Program-made: the position numbers and the translations under genes
In this document: piece after piece, positions 45,284-55,751 of the stretch
Position numbering within the stretch: the stretch's first letter is position 1
How the letters are laid out: each line of letters opens with the position of its first letter
NCBI RefSeq assembly: GCF_003286085.1
Contig: NW_020825321.1
Coordinates: forward strand, 3,286,001-3,350,000
Source of the DNA: Drosophila persimilis
Taxonomy: Eukaryota; Arthropoda; Insecta; Diptera; Drosophilidae
Direction: 5' to 3'
Length of the DNA: 64,000 bases
Notes under the pieces: model-generated
Told to the model about the DNA's origin: nothing
Databases searched by the model: none
Seen by the model: only the letters and a program-made list of their open reading frames with translations

Positions 45284-45879
45284 AGTGACATATCCATAAT
45301 TCCCCACATCCCATACACATTATGTTTATGTACAATTCATCCACCCCATCCACACAAGTAACAGGACCCCACTCAAGAATCAATAACTGTTTCTTCCCAT
45401 ACTCCAAGCTAGGGCCCCCCATAATATAAACAATGGACCACATTGTTTCAGCAACATTAGAATCACGCCACTCTCGAGAAATCGATTCTTTAGAATCACG
45501 CCACTCATGAGGACCAATCAAAGCTAGACATAAAACCAAGGAGTATCACATTCCTAGCTCCGTCATGTAATGCAACACCGATCGCCAGCAGTGGATGCCT
45601 TTCATCAAAGCCGACGCATCCCCAAATATCGATCCAGGCACGTACGCCACCGACACGAAGATGCAGCCGAGGAAAGCAACGCCCGAAGCCAGAGTCGGGA
45701 GTTCCAAGAGAAGGGCTCATGGAAACTAGCCAGCAGCAGAGAGATCAGTTCCGTTTGAGACAAGCAGACCGAAAGTCAAGTCGGGGAATTCATTTAAATC
45801 TTGTGACATAAAGATATTTAAGTTGTAAAATAAAAGTCTTTGTTAAAAAACTTAAAAATCGAGTTGCGGATATTTAACT
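45284..45879 (+). repeat. Errantivirus copy 1, 3' LTR
   Basis: 596 bp, preceded by the purine tract TTGGGGG (about 45278-45283) that primes plus-strand DNA. It ends ATTTAACT and is followed by the ATAT target duplication and then by the interrupted inverted repeat. Confidence 0.95.
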
Positions 45880-45930
45880 ATATATATATATATGTATACT
45901 CAAATAAATATGCATAAATATATATATTTC
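45880..45930. repeat. Left long inverted repeat, inner part
   Basis: TATATGTATACTCAAATAAATATGCATAAATATA-like sequence is the reverse complement of about 47355-47385. This shows that copy 1 of the errantivirus landed inside the left repeat. Confidence 0.75.
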
Positions 45931-47354
45931 TTTCTATAAATAGAGGATATACCTTAAGAATGTTCATATACTTATGTAACTACATATACATACGTAAATA
46001 CATATGTGCTTAAAGTCGCTGCTCAAATTGGCGCCCGATTGAAGATCGGTACCCAGGGAACACCACGAGGAGGCCATTATATATGAAATGGGGATATGAC
46101 TTAATTTCAAGACTTTTAAGTAATTAAGTCACATCCATGTCCCCCGCCTAAAATTAAATCTGTTAGATATATGTACATACATATAAATGAAATTAAAAAA
46201 TAAGCAAAATATAATAAACTTATACATAAATTTTACAAAATGAAGTAAAAAATCCTACTGCCGCAAAATTTTGAGCTTCTTCTCGTATGATTTTGCATTT
46301 TGATTCCCTATCATCGTATCTGTTAACCATTTACAATTTTTTCTAATCAAAATCAATACAAACTGATTGAGCAGATGATTTCGCTGTACAAAGTACGGAT
46401 CGAAAAATTTAAACCAGTCTGCAAATTTAACTATTTTTGACGTTAAAATTATACATTTTTGGACTATTCTTCTTTTTAAATTGAATTTGTGAAGAATTTG
46501 TGAGACATTGTCTCGAAATGCCGATTAAATATATCAAAATAAATTTTAACTAATGTAAAAAAATCTTCAGAAGGAGCTTCAAGTTTCAAACTACTGCTGG
46601 CATAGCCAAAATTTTTATTGAGTATTAAATACTCGAAAGAACATCAGACCTCATCGGACGATTTTAAAAGTTCAGAGCATTTATTGCAGTCAAACTTTTT
46701 CAGCAGCTTATGCAATAAATACCATGCATAATATCTTAATGCATTCTCATTAAATGCGGCTTGGATACTTAAATCTGTTGCTTCTATCGAAAGTTCTAAC
46801 TCTGCATCTTCGTTAGTGGAAATCAAGACATCACCAAAAGTTGTAGACTCTGATGCCGACTCACTTGACACATTATCTTTTATAATGTTAATTAATATCG
46901 TATCTTCATCGGGCGAACAGTTCCCAGATACTGTAGTGGAAGTTAGAACTTTTATAGAAAGCATTTTACTAATAATTACATTAAATTCATACATAGTTGG
47001 ATTATTGTTGGTAACACCGCTAGATCTGATTAAATAAATTCAAGGCATTCATACTCACACACACTTGCGTGCCCTTTAAGAGAACTAACACTTTTCTAAG
47101 AAGCTTGCCACCAAGACATCAAGACAACAGTAATTTTGAAAACCCTCATGCAATATACGAATGTAATAAACTTTAATATTTATGTACATATGTATGTACA
47201 TAAGATATTTTATAATTGAATTAGAAAATGTATGGGTATAGTCCATGAGAGTATTCAAGGTGCGACCGGCATCTAAATTTTTGCTTTGCAGATTCCCGTC
47301 AGAAAGCGCGCGATTGACAATTGATTTGAAATATATGTAAAACCAATTCCATTT
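45931..47354. other. Interior of the long-inverted-repeat element
   Basis: AT-rich. A GGCGCCCGATTGAAGATCGG stretch near 46031 resembles a retroviral primer site but has no LTR before it. One minus-strand frame is listed separately. Between 46080 and 46640 and between 47040 and 47354 I see no coding evidence. Without the errantivirus the whole element would be about 2.3 kb. Confidence 0.4.
46644..46994 (-). pseudogene. Possible DNA-transposase C-terminal remnant
   Basis: 116 codons, acidic in the middle (SSESASESTTFGDV) and ending ALRYYAWYLLHKLLKKFDCNKCSELLKSSDEV in two blocks. The pattern of an aromatic-rich helix followed by K-K-F-x-C-x-x-C resembles the C-terminal region of some THAP/P-like transposases. 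This is a resemblance in style only. It lies inside the element with long inverted repeats, where a transposase remnant would be expected. No DDE core or DNA-binding domain is visible. Confidence 0.3.
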
Positions 47355-47802
47355 ATATTTATGCATATTTATTTAAGTATATATATATATTTTCTTATAT
47401 TGTATATTTAGATACATCATTGTTTTAGTTATAATAAACAAAAAAGTCGAGAACCGACGGCGTTTGCATAATTTTTCTAATTTATAATCAACCTGTTTAA
47501 AATAAGGAAATAAATGTGTAATTATATTATTGTAATATTTTATATTTTGTGGTATAAATCAAACAAATAACAGCTTTTATTTTATTTCCCGCGCCCTAGT
47601 GTGCCACACCCCCACCCCCTGCCCATTCTTCATTTATTTTGTGGCGGTAGGTCAGTCCATCAAAAGACCCAAAACAAGAACCAAACTCAAATTTCAGTTC
47701 TAGCGGCCAGCAATAGTAAACACACACACGCAAAGTACGTGAGAATGCATGTGCACCCATACACTGAAACATTCTGGTGGCAAAACAGAACCAGACCTGA
47801 GA
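47355..47802. repeat. Right long inverted repeat
   Basis: Reverse complement of 38416-38810 plus 45880-45930. It ends GAACCAGACCTGAGAG. About 37 bases (47750-47786) are absent from the left repeat. The repeat length of about 430 bp is long for a TIR and fits a foldback-like or long-TIR DNA element. Confidence 0.85.
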
Positions 47803-47883
47803 GCTGTTCAGCCACAGACATATATTCAATGAATATTACGAATATACAGTGCAATCTCATACACAAATACTCATAAATAAAAT
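47803..47883. other. Short spacer
   Basis: Between the right inverted repeat and the next LTR; nothing recognised. Confidence 0.4.
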
Positions 47884-48263
47884 TGTCCATGTCACTTCAT
47901 GTGAATGAATATGACGACACGAAAATTACATTAGCAACTAAGAATAGACAATAGCACTTGTAAACTCGAACCCACCAAAAGGGATCAAGCAATAAACTAT
48001 CTACTTTATTGCTGCCAAGTACCTAAGTAAATGCACTGAAATGTAACCCCCGCACAGAGTAAGTGTACCCAATCTAAAAATACACTCACAAGGAGCCTGT
48101 GCGTTCCTTCCCATAGAATAAGAGTACCACTGCTCGCTATATAAGGAGATGCATTTGTTCAATAAAACTCATTATCAGAAACAGTACCATAACTGCCTGT
48201 CACTCATCTTCCATAACAATCATCAGAGGCTGTCGCCGTGTCTTCAGACCCTCCCTTGCTACA
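47884..48263 (+). repeat. Probable BEL/Pao 5' LTR (copy D)
   Basis: A 380-bp stretch from TGTCCATGTC to CCTTGCTACA. It has a TATATAAGG box at about 48139, an AATAAAACTC signal at about 48160, and an end shared with the fragment at 8935-9050. It lies about 380 bases upstream of a BEL gag start once errantivirus copy 2 is removed. No second LTR of this element is in the window, so the edges are inferred. Confidence 0.55.
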
Positions 48264-48641
48264 GTGAAAGGATTCGATCTGGACATTAGATTGAAGCAGT
48301 CAACAGGACATCTTCAATAAAGATTTGGCATCAGACCATACACTTACGGTAGCATCTCCTACCAATAAGTATCACTTTGGCAAATCTGACATATTCAGGT
48401 TATCAGCCAACAGAAAAACAGCTATAGAATTCGATTACCACCAAGGTAATCAATTTTTGTTGTTCCGTGCGTTCCATAAATTGGAAACAGCACAAATCCC
48501 TCCATCCAACACATCACCTGTACTATTAACTTTCTGACCAACAACGGTTGCGATTCGGAGCGTATCCAGCTGCAAAGCAAATAAAACACTCCCAACGGGT
48601 CAAAAGTAATAAGTACAAACAGATAGAATGGATACACATAT
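48264..48641 (+). other. BEL copy D leader (5' untranslated region)
   Basis: Lies between the probable LTR and the gag start at 55752 that resumes after the inserted errantivirus. The frame 48325-48537 in it is unlike any gag sequence and is probably chance. The last four bases, ATAT, are the target site of errantivirus copy 2. Confidence 0.5.
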
Positions 48642-49236
48642 AGTGACATATCCATAATTCCCCACATCCCATACACATTATGTTTATGTACAATTCATCC
48701 ACCCCATCCACACAAGTAACAGGACCCCACTCAAGAATCAATAACTGTTTCTTCCCATACTCCAAGCTAGGGCCCCCCATAATATAAACAATGGACCACA
48801 TTGTTTCAGCAACATTAGAATCACGCCACTCTCGAGAAATCGATTCTTTAGAATCACGCCACTCATGAGGACCAATCAAAGCTAGACATAAAACCAAGGA
48901 GTATCACATTCCTAGCTCCGTCATGTAATGCAACACCGATCGCCAGCAGTGGATGCCTTTCATCAAAGCCGACGCATCCCCAAATATCGATCCAGGCACG
49001 TACGCCACCGACACGAAGATGCAGCCGAGGAAAGCAACGCCCGAAGCCAGAGTCGGGAGTTCCAAGAGAAGGGCTCATGGAAACTAGCCAGCAGCAGAGA
49101 GATCAGTTCCGTTTGAGACAAGCAGACCGAAAGTCAAGTCGGGGAATTCATTTAAATCTTGTGACATAAAGATATTTAAGTTGTAAAATAAAAGTCTTTG
49201 TTAAAAAACTTAAAATCGAGTTGCGGATATTTAACT
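48642..49236 (+). repeat. Errantivirus copy 2, 5' LTR
   Basis: 595 bp, AGTGACATATCC to GATATTTAACT, flanked on the left by ATAT (48638-48641). By eye it is identical to the 3' LTR at 55155-55749, which indicates a very recent insertion. The AGAATCACGCCACTC pair is at 48817 and 48850. The LTR lacks an obvious TATA box, as is usual for this group, where an initiator drives transcription. Confidence 0.95.
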
Positions 49237-49253
49237 GGCGCAGTCGGTAGGAT
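49237..49253 (+). promoter_or_regulatory. Primer-binding site, copy 2
   Basis: GGCGCAGTCGGTAGGAT directly after the LTR, the same serine-tRNA-type site as in copy 1. Confidence 0.75.
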
Positions 49254-49541
49254 TTCGTTTAAAATTAACACCTATATTTCGGTAATGGTCAGCTTGTGTA
49301 ATTTATAATTACTGTGATCACGTAATCCCGGAATTGTTAATAAAATTGTGAAATCCGCCAAAGAACCTATGTGCTGCAAGCACATACGATTTGCAAAGCT
49401 AATTTAAGTGAACTGAAGTAAACGGAGATAGTGAATCACCAAGGACAGTGAAACACTTAATACAAAATCAAAAAAACTTACAAGTGAACCAAAATAAAGT
49501 TAAAAACTACAACAAAACAAAACCCAATCAACACCAACAAC

Positions 49542-50498
49542 ATGGCGTTACCACCACTATCATTGAGCGAAATCCACTTGAACCAGGCACTGCTGTCGAT
49601 CCGACAAATACCTGCCTATGACGGTTCATCTGGACAGCTAAGCTCATTTATCAAACGAATCGAATATGTATGCGGATTATATCCAACTGAAGATCTTCGC
49701 CAACAAAGGATCCTATTTGGAGCGACCGAGATCCAACTGTCAGGAGAGGCACAACGCATATCGCAAATGATACAACCCAACACGTGGCTCGAACTGAAGA
49801 CGGCGCTGATCAACGAGTTCAAAAATCACACACCATATGAAGAACTCTTACGACAACTATACACCACCAGATTCAACGGCAGTCTTCGTAAGTTTATAGA
49901 AGAATTAGAGATAAAATCATTATTAATAAACAATAAGCTAAACTTAGAAAACATACCAGAAAATAATGTCATTTATAAAAACGCTTTGAACAACACAATT
50001 AAAGATGTCATTACTCGAAAACTTCCTGACAGAATGTTCATGACCTTAGCAAGAAAAGATATTACCACATTGTCTAATCTTAAGAAGGCAGCACAAGAAG
50101 AAGGATTGTACGAAGCTAGTACAACAGATTCAGGTACAAATAAAGATCAATCGAAATCGTCTCAATCAAATCGAAAGAATGTTGGAAACTATTATCCAAA
50201 TTATAATACTACTAACTATCACAATCAAACTCAGAGTTCATCTGGAACAGGTCAGACTAATCGAACAAATCAAAATCAAAATTCCCAAAATCCTGGATTA
50301 TACAATGAGTTCAAAAATTCCTTGAATCAAGGTAGGGCTCAGAATCCATTCAATCAGCAAATATCTCAAAACCAAGCTAGTGGGAGTGGACCCAACCAAC
50401 CTACTAAAAGAGGGAGGGAGAGCCAGAGTGGCCAAACGAAGATGGACGTAAATTTTCATCAAGCCGCCTCGGAAGAAACCGAGGAGGACCCTATATAA
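49542..50498 (+). CDS. gag: Errantivirus gag, copy 2 (intact)
   Basis: 318 codons from ATG 49542, after a leader of about 290 bases. Capsid-like helical N-terminal half (to about residue 195), then an Asn/Gln-rich tail (KSSQSNRKNVGNYYPNYN) and a basic KRGRESQSGQTK segment that could bind RNA in place of a zinc knuckle. The stop at 50496 is in a short overlap with the pol frame (-1), so Pol is presumably made as a Gag-Pol fusion by frameshifting. It assembles particles in the cytoplasm. Confidence 0.92.
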   Translation: MALPPLSLSEIHLNQALLSIRQIPAYDGSSGQLSSFIKRIEYVCGLYPTEDLRQQRILFGATEIQLSGEAQRISQMIQPNTWLELKTALINEFKNHTPYEELLRQLYTTRFNGSLRKFIEELEIKSLLINNKLNLENIPENNVIYKNALNNTIKDVITRKLPDRMFMTLARKDITTLSNLKKAAQEEGLYEASTTDSGTNKDQSKSSQSNRKNVGNYYPNYNTTNYHNQTQSSSGTGQTNRTNQNQNSQNPGLYNEFKNSLNQGRAQNPFNQQISQNQASGSGPNQPTKRGRESQSGQTKMDVNFHQAASEETEEDPI

Positions 50499-53400
50499 AC
50501 ATTACCATTAATAAAAGAATATTAAGGTGTATCGCTGACTCGGGATCATCGATCAACATCATGAAAGAAAATTACACAGATTCCGAGATAAAAGACGATA
50601 ACCTTACGGTCCATACCATCAATGGACCTGTCCGTTTAACTAAGAGTATAATGAGGAATGCGAACAAAACATGTCCGTCCGAACAAAAGTTCTACATACA
50701 TAACTTTTCCGAAAATTATGATATTTTATTAGGAAGAGAATACTTGATGGCAAGTAAAGCCGTCATCGATTACAGAAATGACACTGTAACACTAGCAGCT
50801 AGGTCGTACCCAATCATTCAGAGTGGAGAAGCTATTGAAGCCAGCAAGACAGCACAGAAGTGCACTGATCCCTCTACAAAAGAAGAGAAGATCGCACCTA
50901 AGTGCCTTGACCCGTCTCCAGAGGGAGATCAATACTTCGCTTCCGCTCTAGACAGTGAATTAAGGGAATGTAATCAATTAAGATTGGAACACTTAAACGA
51001 CTTAGAGAGGGAAGAGTTAAAGAAGGACTTATATGAGTTTAAGGATGTGCAGTACAGAGAAGGTGACAATTTGACTTTCACAAGTACAATCAAGCACGAG
51101 ATCAAAACTCAACATGAAGACCCGGTCTACAGACGACCATACAAATATGCCCAGATACATGATCAGGAGGTAAACCAGCAAATCAAAGATATGATCAGGC
51201 AGGGAATAATTCGAAAGTCGAATTCTCCTTACTGCTCGCCCATATCTATGATTCCGAAGAAGATAGATGCTTCAGGAAAGCAAAAATATCGAATGGTAGT
51301 AGACTATAGAAGTCTAAATGAAATAACAGTTAAGGACAAATTCCCAACTCCAAGAATGGATGAAATCCTAGACAAACTAGGTAAATGTCAGTATTTTACG
51401 ACAATCGATTTAGCAAAAGGTTTCCATCAAATACCCATGGAACCTAGCTCAATCCCCAAAACTGCGTTCTTCACTAAGCATGGACATTACGAGTTCACTC
51501 GTATGCCCTTTGGGCTAACCACTGCCCCAGCTACCTTCCAAAGATGTATGAACAATCTGCTAGAAGAGTTAATCTTCAAAGATTGCTTTGTATACTTAGA
51601 TGACATCATTATATTTTCCACTTCATTGGAAGAACACTTGTTGTCACTAAGGAGAGTATTTGGAAAGTTGAGAGACGTCAACTTGAAGCTACAAATGGAT
51701 AAATGTGAATTCATGAAAAAGGAAACTGAATTCCTAGGTCATGTAGTCACTACTGAAGGAATAGTACCAAATCCAGGCAAAATCTCTGCCATTGTCAAAT
51801 TTCCAATACCAGAAACGACTAAACAAATAAAGTCATTCTTAGGTCTGTGCGGGTTCTACAGGAAATTCATTCCTAATTTTGCAAACATAGCAAAACCCAT
51901 GACACTCAAACTAAAGAAAGGAGCTGTCATAGACCCCAAGGAAGAAAAGTACGTCGAGGCATTTGAGAGACTAAAAGTACTCATCACCTCAGACCCTATC
52001 CTTGCGTTCCCAGACTTTGACAAAATGTTCACGGTAACAACCGACGCTAGTAACATAGCATTGGGAGCGGTTTTGTCACAAGAACACAAACCGATCTGCT
52101 ACGCTAGCAGAACCCTAAATGAACATGAAATAAACTATTCAGCCATCGAAAAGGAATTATTAGCGATCGTATGGGCAACCAAGTATTTCCGTTCATACCT
52201 GTTCGGTAGAACATTCGAGATACAAAGCGATCATAAACCCTTGATTTGGTTGAACAACCTCAAGGAGCCAAATATGAAATTACAAAGGTGGAAAATAAAA
52301 CTGAATGAGTTTGATTTTAAAATGAAATATCTACCAGGCAAAGAAAATCATGTAGCTGATGCCTTATCAAGGGTAAAGATTAATGAAAATCTCCTGGGAG
52401 AAGCTTCCAATAGCGTTGGTGCAACTGTACATAGCGCACAGGAAGACAATCTAAATCACATTGCTATCACGGAAAGACCAATTAACTATTACAATCGGCA
52501 AATTGAGCTAATAAAAGGCAATGAAGATAAGGTAGAAACAATTCGTTATTTTCACAAGCTAATCATCAAGATCACGTATAAGGAAATGACTAACACCTTA
52601 GCGAAGGATATAATAAAGGAATATCTATGCACCAAAAAGAGCGCATTATATTTCCATAACGAAACAGATTTTCCTCCATTCCAAAAAGCCTATTTAGAAA
52701 TCATTAATTCTAACAATATAACCAAAGCTATTAAATCAAGCACGAAACTCCTAGATATTCAGAATTACGCTGAATTTAAAGAAACCATATTAAAGAATCA
52801 TAAAGGCTTACTCCATCCAGGGATAGAGAAAACCGTCAATTGGTTTAGGGGAAAATACTATTACCCGGATTATCAAAAACTAATCCAAAACATCATAAAC
52901 GAATGTCCTACTTGTAATATTGCCAAAACAGAGCATAGAAATACGAAGTTGGCATTCGAAACTACACCGGAAATACTGAACATCAGAGAGAAATACGTCA
53001 TGGATTTCTATATGGTTGGTAACCAACAGTTCCTATCATGTATTGACGTATACTCGAAGTTTGCCACTCTTGTAGAAGTAAAAAGTCGTGACTGGTTAGA
53101 AGCAAAAAGAGCCATCATGAAAGTTTTTAACGAGATGGGCAAACCAATTGAAATCAAAGCCGATAAAGATTCAGCTTTTATGTGCACAGCATTGCAAGCA
53201 TGGCTGAATGCGGAAAACGTCAAAATAGAGATCACTTCCAGCAAAAATGGAATATCTGACGTAGAAAGATTTCATAAAACAGTAAATGAAAAATTAAGAA
53301 TAATATCTAGCGAGGATAACACAGAAGATAGATTCACGAAGTTTGAATTAATTCTTTATACTTATAATCATAAAACCAAACATAATACCACAAATAGGAC

Positions 53401-53740
53401 ACCAGCTGATATATTCATTTATGCAGGCTCACCTGATTATGACACACAACTAAATAAAGTGAATAAAATCACTCAATTAAATAAAAACCGCATAGAGTAT
53501 GAAGTAGATAACCGCTATAAACTATCACCTCTAGTTAAGTCTAAGGTAACAAATCCTTTCAAAAGGACGGGTGAAATTAGACAGGTAGACGAAAAACATT
53601 ATGAAGAAAAGAATAGGGGTAGGAAAATAACTCATTATAAATCAAAATTCAAGAAAAAGAAGAAATCTAATAGAAGCAAATATAATAATTCCAGAGAAAC
53701 CGAGGAAGTTAATGGAATCGGCGAACTTCAACACAATTAA
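50499..53740 (+). CDS. pol: Errantivirus pol, copy 2 (protease, RT, RNase H, integrase; intact)
   Basis: The frame is open upstream of its first ATG (50561): the protease catalytic DSG is at 50537-50545, so translation must enter by frameshift from gag. Counted from the ATG, RT has YLDD at 345-348 with LVPKK-like IPKKIDASG and FGLTTAPATFQR; RNase H starts at TTDAS (D495) and ends at GKENHVADALSR; integrase has the zinc pair from H747 with CPTC, and a core with D815, D868 and E902, spacing 52 and 33 residues. The C-terminus is Lys-rich and overlaps env by 29 bases. 1059 codons from the ATG is normal for 17.6/297-type Pol. I see no disabling change. Confidence 0.92.
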
Positions 53741-55127
53741 AATCCTCATCTTCCTCATAATTACCATCGTAATGGCACAGGGCCAAAACATAGAAATAAA
53801 TTCTACAAAATCCCAAAACGGATATATGATATTCAAAACTGGATCGATCAACATACCTATCAATTACGAATACCATTATCTAACTGTTAATGTAACTAAA
53901 ACCGAAGAACTATACCAAAATTTGTTAAGGCAAGCCACTAAATTCCAGGACATAATCCAAATAAAATATCTAGTAGACAAATTGCAAAGAGAAATGAACG
54001 GGCTAAAAATAACCAAAAGAAATAAAAGAGGCCTAATCAATATAGTAGGAACAGCCTACAAATATCTCTTTGGAACAATAGATCAGGAAGATAAAGTCGA
54101 TTTGGAACAAAAAATAGAAAATTTAGCCAGCCATAGCATTCAAATGAATGAACTAAATTTGGTAATAGATGCAGTTAATAGCGGAATAAACGTTATAAAC
54201 AAACTAAATGAAGAAAAAGACAGGAATCAACAAATAGAAATTTTGATATTCAATCTACAACATTTCACAGAATATATCGAAGATATAGAACTAGGTATGC
54301 AATTAACTAGGCTCGGTATATTTAATCCAAAATTATTAAAACAAGACTACCTGGAACAAATAAATTCTGAGAAAATACTTAATATAAAAACCTCCACATG
54401 GCTAAAATCCGATACCAACGAAATTCTAATAATTTCCAACATTCCCAAAGACATTACAAAAGTACCAATCTATAAAATCGTTCCGTATCCAGACGAATTA
54501 AATAACATGTTAACAGATATGACATACGACAAGTACTACATAAAAAATGAAGAAGTATTTGTTAAAGAAACTAGATTGAAAACCAATGACAATTGTATAA
54601 AAGGAATTTTAATGCAAACTCCCACTAAATGTCCATATTCCAAAACTTTTCAAAACTTTCAAATAAACTTTATTGAACCCAATATACTAATCACGTGGAA
54701 TCTTCCAAAAACAACGCTAAATCAGAATTGTGTAAACCAAGAAATCATAGCGGAAGGAAATACCATTATAAAAATCTACAACTGTTCAATCCAATTAAAT
54801 GAATTTACAATATCAAACACAATGTTAGATTTTGCCCAGAATGTTTATGTCAACAACAACATAACTAAAATAAAACCACTGTCGTATGTCCAAACTAATG
54901 AAATAATTATGCAATACACCACATATAGTAACCTATTACAAATAAGTCTACTAATTTCATTTGTCATAATTATATTAGTACTACTAAGTTATGTAGCTGT
55001 TAAATTTACGAAAACTTCTAAAAGAGTCACGGTTAAATGTATAAACCCTATAATAGAAGCAGAAGAGGAACCAACCTCAGCCACCGCACTTGACACCCCG
55101 TCACTATACCCGAGGGTAATCGCCTAG
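53712..55127 (+). CDS. env: Errantivirus env, copy 2 (intact)
   Basis: 471 codons from ATG 53712. There is a signal peptide (residues about 8-22, KILIFLIITIVMAQG), a furin-type cleavage site R103-N-K-R106 followed by GLINIVG, which fits the start of the fusion segment in insect errantivirus Env, several N-glycosylation sites and paired cysteines, a membrane anchor at about 408-430 and a cytoplasmic tail of about 40 residues. The family relates to baculovirus F-type fusion proteins. Env of such elements is expressed from a spliced RNA; I did not locate the splice sites. All features for an envelope are present. Confidence 0.92.
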   Translation: MESANFNTIKILIFLIITIVMAQGQNIEINSTKSQNGYMIFKTGSINIPINYEYHYLTVNVTKTEELYQNLLRQATKFQDIIQIKYLVDKLQREMNGLKITKRNKRGLINIVGTAYKYLFGTIDQEDKVDLEQKIENLASHSIQMNELNLVIDAVNSGINVINKLNEEKDRNQQIEILIFNLQHFTEYIEDIELGMQLTRLGIFNPKLLKQDYLEQINSEKILNIKTSTWLKSDTNEILIISNIPKDITKVPIYKIVPYPDELNNMLTDMTYDKYYIKNEEVFVKETRLKTNDNCIKGILMQTPTKCPYSKTFQNFQINFIEPNILITWNLPKTTLNQNCVNQEIIAEGNTIIKIYNCSIQLNEFTISNTMLDFAQNVYVNNNITKIKPLSYVQTNEIIMQYTTYSNLLQISLLISFVIIILVLLSYVAVKFTKTSKRVTVKCINPIIEAEEEPTSATALDTPSLYPRVIA

Positions 55128-55154
55128 GGACAGGCTAATAACAAACGTTGGGGG

Positions 55155-55749
55155 AGTGACATATCCATAATTCCCCACATCCCATACACATTATGTTTAT
55201 GTACAATTCATCCACCCCATCCACACAAGTAACAGGACCCCACTCAAGAATCAATAACTGTTTCTTCCCATACTCCAAGCTAGGGCCCCCCATAATATAA
55301 ACAATGGACCACATTGTTTCAGCAACATTAGAATCACGCCACTCTCGAGAAATCGATTCTTTAGAATCACGCCACTCATGAGGACCAATCAAAGCTAGAC
55401 ATAAAACCAAGGAGTATCACATTCCTAGCTCCGTCATGTAATGCAACACCGATCGCCAGCAGTGGATGCCTTTCATCAAAGCCGACGCATCCCCAAATAT
55501 CGATCCAGGCACGTACGCCACCGACACGAAGATGCAGCCGAGGAAAGCAACGCCCGAAGCCAGAGTCGGGAGTTCCAAGAGAAGGGCTCATGGAAACTAG
55601 CCAGCAGCAGAGAGATCAGTTCCGTTTGAGACAAGCAGACCGAAAGTCAAGTCGGGGAATTCATTTAAATCTTGTGACATAAAGATATTTAAGTTGTAAA
55701 ATAAAAGTCTTTGTTAAAAAACTTAAAATCGAGTTGCGGATATTTAACT
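55155..55749 (+). repeat. Errantivirus copy 2, 3' LTR
   Basis: 595 bp, preceded by the TTGGGGG purine tract (from 55149) and followed by ATAT (55750-55753), the target duplication. AATAAAAGTC at about 55700 is the polyadenylation signal. Confidence 0.95.
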
Positions 55750-55751
55750 AT

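Noticed and set aside
46025-46060. GGCGCCCGATTGAAGATCGG as a primer-binding site of another LTR element.
   Set aside because: No LTR-like sequence with a second copy precedes it and no gag follows; it lies inside the long-inverted-repeat element.
48928-49116. A 62-codon frame (MQHRSPAVDAFHQS...) present in all four errantivirus LTRs, with minus-strand frames of 71 and 91 codons.
   Set aside because: The four LTRs are near-identical by recent descent, so shared frames carry no evidence of selection; the protein has no recognisable feature and related LTRs are non-coding.
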